From contig NZ_SNXZ01000005.1 in assembly GCF_004362825.1 (NCBI RefSeq), positions 186,001 to 250,000 of the forward strand: 64,000 nucleotides of DNA, given 5' to 3'. The translations under genes were made by a program, and so were the position numbers. This document shows, one piece after another, positions 58,666 to 64,000 of the stretch (position 1 is the first letter of the stretch; each line of letters opens with the position of its first letter). The stretch comes from Labedaea rhizosphaerae (GTDB lineage: Bacteria > Actinomycetota > Actinomycetes > Mycobacteriales > Pseudonocardiaceae). The notes below the pieces were generated by a model that was not told where the DNA came from, made no database searches, and was given only the letters and a program-made list of their open reading frames with translations.

Positions 58666-59475
58666 CTAGCGTGAACTGCGTGCGGTCATGGCGAACCGGT
58701 CGAGCGCGAACCGCAGATCGGCCGGGCGCAACGGGTTCACGCTCACCCACCCGTCGTCGGTCCGGGACACCGTGACCCTCCCCTGTGGACCGTCCAACCA
58801 GGACAGCTCGGTCCCCGCCCTGGTCACCTCGTTCTCCTCGCGGCGCGTGGCGCCGAGCTGGCCGCGCCCGCTCAGCGTCGGCAGCAGCTTGGCCAGCTGG
58901 TCGAGCACCGAGGGATCGCCGCCGCGGTCGCGCACCATGACCCGCAGGTGCTGCTCGACCACGCCGTCGTCCTGGCTCGGTGGCCGGCGATCGGCCGGCG
59001 CCAGCACGCCGGGCGGCAACGTGATCGGCATCGACACCGCGGCCGCGACCTCGGGCACCACCGCGACCAGCTCGTCGGCCAGCGCCGTGTGCGCGACCTT
59101 GCGGACCTCGACGGTGCCCGGCTGCTCGGCGTCGACCGCGGTCGTCTGCACGCACAGCACCGCGGTCGAGCCGTGGACCAGGGCGACCGCGCCGATCACC
59201 GAGTCCCGGCCGACGAGCACGAGGTCGACCGCGCCCCGGTAGTCGCGCAGGGCGGTCACCAGGTCGGCGGCGACGCCGAGCGGTCCGTCCTCGTCGGCGA
59301 GACCGCGGGCGCGCAGCGTCTCCCCCGCGGCGGCCAGCAGCACCGCGCGCTCGCCCTCGATCCGGCCGAACGACGGCACCTGCAAGGGGAACGGCGCGGC
59401 CACGCCCGCGTGCGTGCACAGCAGGTCCAGCTCGACCAGTCCCAGCCCGATCAACCTAGGTGCCGTGTCGGTCAT
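58666..59475 (-). CDS. EspG-like ESX secretion-associated protein
   Basis: A 269-residue protein of the EspG family, cytoplasmic chaperones that bind PE/PPE or WXG-type ESX substrates. The N-terminal LIGLGLVELDLLCTHAGVAA and FPLQVPSFGRIEGER, and the C-terminal LSWLDGPQGRVTVSRTDDGW, match family members. Its position among substrate-like genes supports the role. ATG 59475 overlaps the stop of the 117-residue protein gene as ATGA. It is 20 bp from the YbaB-like gene. Confidence 0.82.
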   Translation of the reverse strand: MTDTAPRLIGLGLVELDLLCTHAGVAAPFPLQVPSFGRIEGERAVLLAAAGETLRARGLADEDGPLGVAADLVTALRDYRGAVDLVLVGRDSVIGAVALVHGSTAVLCVQTTAVDAEQPGTVEVRKVAHTALADELVAVVPEVAAAVSMPITLPPGVLAPADRRPPSQDDGVVEQHLRVMVRDRGGDPSVLDQLAKLLPTLSGRGQLGATRREENEVTRAGTELSWLDGPQGRVTVSRTDDGWVSVNPLRPADLRFALDRFAMTARSSR

Positions 59476-59825
59476 GACTCGTGCTTCTGGTCGGCCTTGG
59501 TGAACCGCCACGCGATGGCGCGATCGCCTTCCTCGTACTCGACGACCGTGTCGTGCAACGCCCCGTGGAAGCTCGCCAGCTCGGTCTCGGCCGCGTCGAT
59601 CTCGGCGGTCAGCATCGCGCCACCGGCACGCAGCAGCTTGCCGATGTTCACCGCGGGCGGCGCGGTGCCCAGCTTCGGGTTGCGTTCGGCGAGTTCCCGC
59701 GCGGAGCCGACCAGCTCACTGGTCTTGTCGGCGATCTCGGTCAGCGCGGCGACCTGGCCACGCAGCTCGTCCGGCGCGACCTCGACACGCTTGCCGCCCT
59801 GGTGGTCATCGGTGTTGTCGTGCAT
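59472..59825 (-). CDS. Hypothetical helical ESX-operon protein
   Basis: A 117-residue, mostly helical protein with RVEVAPDELRGQVAALTEIA at the N terminus and DAAETELASFHGALHDTVVE at the C terminus. The helical hairpin length fits a small WXG100-like partner, although the WxG turn is missing. It is probably paired with the PPE-like protein encoded 12 bp upstream. No named family is assigned. Confidence 0.65.
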   Translation of the reverse strand: MHDNTDDHQGGKRVEVAPDELRGQVAALTEIADKTSELVGSARELAERNPKLGTAPPAVNIGKLLRAGGAMLTAEIDAAETELASFHGALHDTVVEYEEGDRAIAWRFTKADQKHES

Positions 59826-59837
59826 GGGAATCCCCTC

Positions 59838-60944
59838 CTAGAGCCCGATGACCGGCAGGCTCGGCTGTTCGTCGCTGGCGAAGAGCTGGTTGTCCACGGT
59901 CGGCAGCTTGACGCTCGTGCGGTCCTTGTCGCCGCCGCCGCTGGGCCGGGTGCCCGCGGCCGGGGCGAAGCCGCCGATCCCGCCGCGCTGGGCCGCCGCC
60001 GACTCGGCGAGCGCACCTTCGCCGACCGCGATCTGGTTGGCGACGCCCGCACCGAACCCCGTCGTGCCGCGTGCGCCGAGGCGGTCGCGGCCGGTGAGGT
60101 CGTGCCACGCGACGCCACCGGACCCCGAACCGGCGCCCGGCGAAGGGCTGCCCCCGCCGGCGAAGCTCGCCGCGCTCGTCGACGCGGTGTGCACGGCGTC
60201 GACCCGGTAGGACGCGGCGTCGGTGTTGCCCTGGCGGTTCGGGATCAGGCTGCCGCTGCCGAGCAGGCCGGTCTCGTAGTTCTGCATGACCTGCACGGCC
60301 TGCGCCTTGCCACCCATCGTGGTGTTCGTCCCGAAGTAGAAGCTGGCCCCGCCGGAGGCGACGTTGTCGAACGCGGATGCCATGGCCGCCCCCGGTGGCG
60401 GCGGTGTGGCCGGCGCCGGGGGCAGCGGCGCGAATCCCATGAAGTTCGCGTTCGTCGAGTCGTCCGGTGGTGGCGGCATCGTGCGCCGGGCGAGCGCCAG
60501 CGCGTCCGCGGCGCCTTGCGCGGCCTTCTGGATCTCCCCGGCGTGGCTCGCGATGCTCGACACCCGGTCGTGCAGCGAGCCCAGCCGGTCGGCGGCGAGG
60601 TCCGCGGCCTGGCCGTGCCAGTTGGCCCGCAGGTCGTTCTGCTGACCACGCAGCGCCTCGGCGTGGCCGGCCAGCTCGGTGCGGTGGCGCCCCCACGCGT
60701 CGGCGATGGTGCTGACGTCACCGACGTCGGCGTCGTCGAACAGCATCTCGTGCAGTTGCTTGTGGGTGTAGGCCGACCAGTTGGTGCGCCCCTCGGGCAC
60801 CAACACGGACGTCGCCTGCTCCCACACGTTGTTCAAGGCGTCGAGCACCGTGCCGGTGAGCTCGCCCGCCTGACCGAGGATGGACGTGACCGTGTCCGCC
60901 AGCCCCTGCAGCCCGTCAACCATGGGGCCGAGCTTGGGTCGCAC
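59838..60944 (-). CDS. WXG/PPE-like ESX substrate
   Basis: A 368-residue protein, the first gene of the ESX-type operon. The helical N-terminal part has ALRGQQNDLRANWHGQAADL, where W-H-G is the WxG turn. It is followed by a Pro-rich linker and a Gly/Ser/Ala-rich tail ending in DEQPSLPVIGL. The layout parallels the large substrate at 56575-57939. The start is uncertain: GTG 60944 or ATG 60923, neither with a clear Shine-Dalgarno sequence. Iterated GGTCA elements lie just upstream. Confidence 0.7.
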   Translation of the reverse strand: MRPKLGPMVDGLQGLADTVTSILGQAGELTGTVLDALNNVWEQATSVLVPEGRTNWSAYTHKQLHEMLFDDADVGDVSTIADAWGRHRTELAGHAEALRGQQNDLRANWHGQAADLAADRLGSLHDRVSSIASHAGEIQKAAQGAADALALARRTMPPPPDDSTNANFMGFAPLPPAPATPPPPGAAMASAFDNVASGGASFYFGTNTTMGGKAQAVQVMQNYETGLLGSGSLIPNRQGNTDAASYRVDAVHTASTSAASFAGGGSPSPGAGSGSGGVAWHDLTGRDRLGARGTTGFGAGVANQIAVGEGALAESAAAQRGGIGGFAPAAGTRPSGGGDKDRTSVKLPTVDNQLFASDEQPSLPVIGL

Positions 60945-60960
60945 GGACCGGAAAGAACCA

Positions 60961-61017
60961 GGTCACCGACCGGTCATCGGTGACCGGTCACGCATCAGCG
61001 CAGGTCAGTGCCGGTCA
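60961..61017. repeat. GGTCA iterons and inverted repeat before the ESX-type operon
   Basis: GGTCA occurs at 60961, 60972, 60986, 61003 and 61013, all in the same orientation. GGTCACCGA (60961-60969) and TCGGTGACC (60977-60985) also form a perfect 9-bp inverted repeat. The array spans the gap between the NACHT gene stop and the ESX-type operon and could be a regulatory site. Confidence 0.5.
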
Positions 61018-63287
61018 GCAGCCAGCAAGTGGTCCTGCAGCCGGGCATGGCGGAACTGGTGGACCGCGCCGGACCGGCGCAGCAGACCGCGGCGGCAGGC
61101 GTCGTCGAGGAACGAGTTCAGTGCCCACGGCAGGCGTCCGGTCAGCGGCAGCCACAGCCGCGCGAAGACCGCCCACTGCCCCCACGCGGTCAGGCTGACG
61201 ACATAGCCCAGGGCACCGCCGACCCCGCCGATCAAGCCGATGAAGATCCCGTCCCGGGTGTCCCATACGAACGTGACACCCGCGAGTTCGTCGAGCCGCA
61301 CGAGGTGCAGCAGCCGGGTCAGCAGGCTCGTGCCGAAGGCGATGATCACGGCGAAGACCGAGCCGAACACCGCCATCTGGCCCGCGATCGTGGTGCGGTT
61401 GGTCCGCAGCAGGTCCTCCGGGCTGACCACGGACCGGACGTCGAGCGGCGACTCGAGCACCGCGACCATCCCCGCGCCCAGCGCGATGCCGACCCCGAAC
61501 ACGGTGCCGAACAACAGCATGTCGAACAGCGTGACGACGACGCCACCCGGCGCCCAGGTCGCGCCGGACAGAAGGACGTCGCGCAGGGCGGCGAACCCCA
61601 CCCCCAGGATCATCCCGGCGGTGAAGCCGTAGCGCAGGCGGGTGCCGAGCCGGCGCACCGGGCCACGCCCGGCCCACCAGCCCATCCGGAACTTGGCCGG
61701 TTGCAGCACGAACCCGGCGGAGCGGGCCACGATCCAGTGCATCGGGCCAAGGGTCAGCGCCGTGGTCAACGCGACCAGGATGGCGCTGACCCCGCCCCGC
61801 GCGATGCCGAACTTGGGCGCCTCCACCAGGAGATCGACGAAACCCACCACGAAGCCCGCGACCAGCCCGATCACCAGCATCCGTTGCCGGGGGCGCAGGG
61901 AGGTGCCCAGTTCCCACCACGCGAGGTCGCGGCTGCCGAGCCGGTCGAGGTGGCGCGCGAGGTGCCGCAGCCACCGGTGGGCGCGGTCGGCACCCCACCG
62001 CTGCTGCGGGACCCCGCGGTAGGCGGTGGCTATGAAGCTGCTGAGCAGGTGGTCCTCCACCGCCTCCGGCGTGGCGAACCGCTCGGTGTCCAGCAGCTCC
62101 GCGGGGTCGCGGTCCGGGGTGTCGCTGTAGGTCGCCCGGGCCAGCCCCACCATCAACGGCGTCGTCAGCACCGCATGCAGGTTCTCGCTGGCCGCGCCGT
62201 GCGGGTGCGCACGCAACTCGTCGAGCACGACGTCCCACCCACCGCCACGGGTCGTGCGGGGCAGGTAGTCGGCCAGGTCGGCCACGGTGAGGTCGGTGAC
62301 CTCGACCCCGGCGGCCGCGGTCAGCACGTCGGTGCGGGCCACCGCCATGGCGTAGTCGTGCGGGCGGCTGGTGAGCAGCAACGGCAGCGTGGTGCGGTTC
62401 AGCTCCTCGAGCGCGTCGCGGTGCAGGCCCTCGGCGAGCTCGTCGAACCCGTCGAGCACGGGCAGCACGCGGTCGCGCGCCACCAGCGCGGCGGCCAGCG
62501 TCGCGCCGTCGTCGCCGGTCGCGGCGAGCCCCGGGTAGTCGCGTTCGAGCCGCGTGGTCAGCCAGTCGCGCAGGCTCGCCTTCGTCGGATCCCACGAACC
62601 GAGGCTGACCAGGACCGGCACCACATCGCCCGGCGTGCGTGTGGCCAGCACGTCCAGCACGAACCGGACCGCAAGCATGGTCTTGCCCGACCCGGCCTTG
62701 CCCAGCACGACGAGCCGCCCGGACGGGATGCGGCGGTAGACGTCGACGATCTCGTCCAGGCGACCCGCGAGCGGCAGCGGCTCGGCGCCGGCCCCCGGCT
62801 TCGCGCGGCGGATGTTCGTCCAGTGGTCGATCAGCTCGTCGGGGGCGGCTCGCCACCGCACGGGCAGCGGCAACGGGTCCTGGATGCGGTGCAGTTCCTC
62901 TTCCCGCTTGCAGCGGGCCGCGACCGCACCCGCCAGGTCGTCGCCCGCCGCGGCGAGCGCGCGGTCCACTGGCGGGCTCGGCGGCTTGTCCTGTGTCTTG
63001 TCCTGTGTCTTGTCCTGTGTCTTGTCCTGGGCGCTGCCTTGGGCGTTGTCCTGGGCGGCAACGGGTGTGCCGCCCGCGGCGGCCAGCAGCTGGGTGTGCT
63101 CGTCCGGGCCGAGGCCGAGCGCGTCGGCCAGCAACCGCACGGTTTCCAGCTGCGGGTTGGCGTCCTTGTGGGTCTCCAGCCTGCGGATGGTGCGCTCGGA
63201 TACCCCCGAACGGCGGCACAGCTCGTCCTGGGTCAACCCGGCGTTCTTGCGCAGGCGTCGCAGCAGCTCGCCGAACTCGCTGATCAC
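61005..63287 (-). CDS. HTH-NACHT NTPase with C-terminal membrane domain
   Basis: A 760-residue STAND protein. Residues 3-65 are an XRE-type helix-turn-helix (LRKNAGLTQDELCRRSGVSE). A linker of about 30 residues contains QDKT repeats. A NACHT ATPase follows at about 175-330, with Walker A VVLGKAGSGKTMLAVRF and Walker B RVLPVLDGFDELAEG. After about residue 450 there are several membrane helices (MLVIGLVAGFVVGFVDLLVE, then IFIGLIGGVGGALGYVVSLT). NACHT proteins with membrane parts occur as bacterial immune sensors (established for the class), but here a regulatory role is equally possible because of the N-terminal DNA-binding domain. It lies directly upstream of the ESX-type operon. Confidence 0.82.
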   Translation of the reverse strand: MISEFGELLRRLRKNAGLTQDELCRRSGVSERTIRRLETHKDANPQLETVRLLADALGLGPDEHTQLLAAAGGTPVAAQDNAQGSAQDKTQDKTQDKTQDKPPSPPVDRALAAAGDDLAGAVAARCKREEELHRIQDPLPLPVRWRAAPDELIDHWTNIRRAKPGAGAEPLPLAGRLDEIVDVYRRIPSGRLVVLGKAGSGKTMLAVRFVLDVLATRTPGDVVPVLVSLGSWDPTKASLRDWLTTRLERDYPGLAATGDDGATLAAALVARDRVLPVLDGFDELAEGLHRDALEELNRTTLPLLLTSRPHDYAMAVARTDVLTAAAGVEVTDLTVADLADYLPRTTRGGGWDVVLDELRAHPHGAASENLHAVLTTPLMVGLARATYSDTPDRDPAELLDTERFATPEAVEDHLLSSFIATAYRGVPQQRWGADRAHRWLRHLARHLDRLGSRDLAWWELGTSLRPRQRMLVIGLVAGFVVGFVDLLVEAPKFGIARGGVSAILVALTTALTLGPMHWIVARSAGFVLQPAKFRMGWWAGRGPVRRLGTRLRYGFTAGMILGVGFAALRDVLLSGATWAPGGVVVTLFDMLLFGTVFGVGIALGAGMVAVLESPLDVRSVVSPEDLLRTNRTTIAGQMAVFGSVFAVIIAFGTSLLTRLLHLVRLDELAGVTFVWDTRDGIFIGLIGGVGGALGYVVSLTAWGQWAVFARLWLPLTGRLPWALNSFLDDACRRGLLRRSGAVHQFRHARLQDHLLAADRH
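62985..63030. repeat. 12-bp coding tandem repeat (about 3.8 copies)
   Basis: CTTGTCCTGTGT is repeated in phase inside the NACHT gene. On the coding strand it encodes Q-D-K-T units. Copies are nearly identical, so the linker length may vary between strains. Confidence 0.8.
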
Positions 63288-63332
63288 GCCGGTTGTCCCC
63301 CATCCCGCGGCTGGGGGACAACTCTAGCGGGA

Positions 63333-64000
63333 TCAGTCGAGCAGGTCCTCGATGCGGATCGGGATGTGACGCACCCGGATGCCGGTGGCGTCGTACACGG
63401 CGTTGGCGATCGCCGCCGCCATGCCGACCACGCCGATCTCACCGACGCCCCGGGCGCCGACCGCGTTGTGCAACGTGTCCGGGTACTGCACGAACTCGAC
63501 ATCGACTTCGGGGATGTCGGCGTTGACCGGGATCAGGTAGCCGGCGAAGTCGCCGTTGGCCAGCCGGCCGTCCGCCTCGAACTCCATCGCCTCGTGCAAC
63601 GCGGCGGAGACACCCCAGATCATCCCGCCCATGAGCTGGCTGCGGGCGGTCTGCTCGTTGATGATCCGGCCCGCGTCGAACACGCCGAGCATCCGGGACA
63701 CACGGACCTCGCGGGTGAGCCGGTGCACCCGGACCTCGCAGAACTGCGCGCCGAACGAGCTGAAGGAGTGCTTGGTCATCTCCTCGCCGGGCGCCGAGGA
63801 GCCGGACACCACCAACGATTCGCGGCCCAATTCCCGCAACAACGCCCCGAAGGTCAACTCCTGGCCGTCGGCGAACACCTTGCCGTCGGCGTAGGTGACC
63901 TCCTTGCCCGCGAACGGCGCGCCCGGCTCGGACGCCAAGGCCACCAGCTCGTCGATCAGCTGGGTCGCGGCGATCATGATGGCCGTGCCGGTGCTTGCCG
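63333..64000 (-). CDS. Xanthine dehydrogenase-family molybdopterin-binding subunit (5' end outside window)
   Basis: The visible 222 codons are the C-terminal part of a large molybdenum hydroxylase subunit; the frame remains open to the right edge. FGAQFCEVRVHRLTREVRVS, the GRIINEQTARSQLMGGMIWG segment and the GARGVGEIGVVGMAAAIANA loop with the catalytic glutamate are the expected C-terminal motifs. The family oxidises purines, aldehydes or N-heterocycles. Small and medium subunit genes would lie beyond the edge. The gene ends 45 bp from the divergent-looking but same-strand NACHT gene. Confidence 0.88.
   Translation of the reverse strand, partial: ASTGTAIMIAATQLIDELVALASEPGAPFAGKEVTYADGKVFADGQELTFGALLRELGRESLVVSGSSAPGEEMTKHSFSSFGAQFCEVRVHRLTREVRVSRMLGVFDAGRIINEQTARSQLMGGMIWGVSAALHEAMEFEADGRLANGDFAGYLIPVNADIPEVDVEFVQYPDTLHNAVGARGVGEIGVVGMAAAIANAVYDATGIRVRHIPIRIEDLLD

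Noticed and set aside
62985..63030. Short tandem repeat considered as a CRISPR array
   Set aside because: Units are contiguous 12-mers without spacers, inside a coding frame.
63288..63332. Gap searched for a small gene or terminator
   Set aside because: 45 bp with nothing recognisable.

Overview
The window is about 70% G+C and reads as the chromosome of a filamentous actinomycete. A Pseudonocardiaceae-like host is my inference, from GTG/TTG starts, dense translationally coupled operons, a SARP/AfsR regulator, an ECF42 sigma factor with its DGPF partner, ESX/EspG-type proteins and a mycobacterial-like sigK locus. No tRNA, rRNA, CRISPR array, transposase or integrase was seen.

Region 1 (1-20,660) looks like one catabolic regulon for an unknown, possibly N-acylated, sugar-like compound. 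It holds a sugar ABC importer, two DapA-family aldolase/lyases, two Gfo/Idh/MocA oxidoreductases, a DegT-type PLP enzyme, a SIS protein, a BadF-type sugar kinase, a ceramidase-like amidohydrolase, a CE7 esterase, an epimerase, two secreted beta-propellers, a tandem pair of unrecognised six-cysteine secreted proteins and a large unusual winged-helix regulator. Five separate transcription units share a near-identical palindrome, ATTACGGT-N4-ACCGTAAT. In three of them its left half is the -10 hexamer of a TTGAC(A/G) promoter. One membrane-protein gene in the region is broken by an in-frame TAG.

Region 2 (20,677-29,570) is housekeeping and regulatory: SnoaL-like and YceI proteins, an ECF42 sigma factor with a YCII/DGPF protein, a LysR regulator divergent from a cysteine-dioxygenase-like protein, a RibD-like reductase, a hypothetical protein and a SARP-NB-ARC-TPR regulator.

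Region 3 (29,770-36,880) is a candidate undescribed conflict or defence island. A four-gene coupled operon encodes a TIR protein, a KGGVGR-variant ParA-like ATPase, a double winged-helix protein and a 1,031-residue two-P-loop HerA-like ATPase. A TIR-like protein faces it across a cluster of hairpin terminators. A TGGAC direct repeat with 11-bp period lies upstream of this operon and again in the divergent promoter of the SARP gene.

Region 4 (36,888-48,733) has a metallophosphoesterase, small membrane and secreted proteins, a two-component system and a coupled five-gene operon (adenylate-forming enzyme, FOXRED2-like flavoprotein, FMN 2-hydroxyacid oxidase, atypical P450, cation/proton antiporter). 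This suggests an orphan small-molecule pathway.

Region 5 (48,798-54,476) corresponds to the sigK-rskA-ufaA1-DUF1365-amine oxidase locus of mycobacteria. Three promoters of the form CCAA(T/G)CC-N15-CCGAA lie upstream of the three transcription units.

Region 6 (54,392-64,000) has an EndoH-like GH18 enzyme, a coupled operon of ESX-type substrates and EspG-like chaperone ending in a serine hydrolase, an HTH-NACHT membrane NTPase, and the 3' end of a xanthine-dehydrogenase-type molybdopterin subunit.
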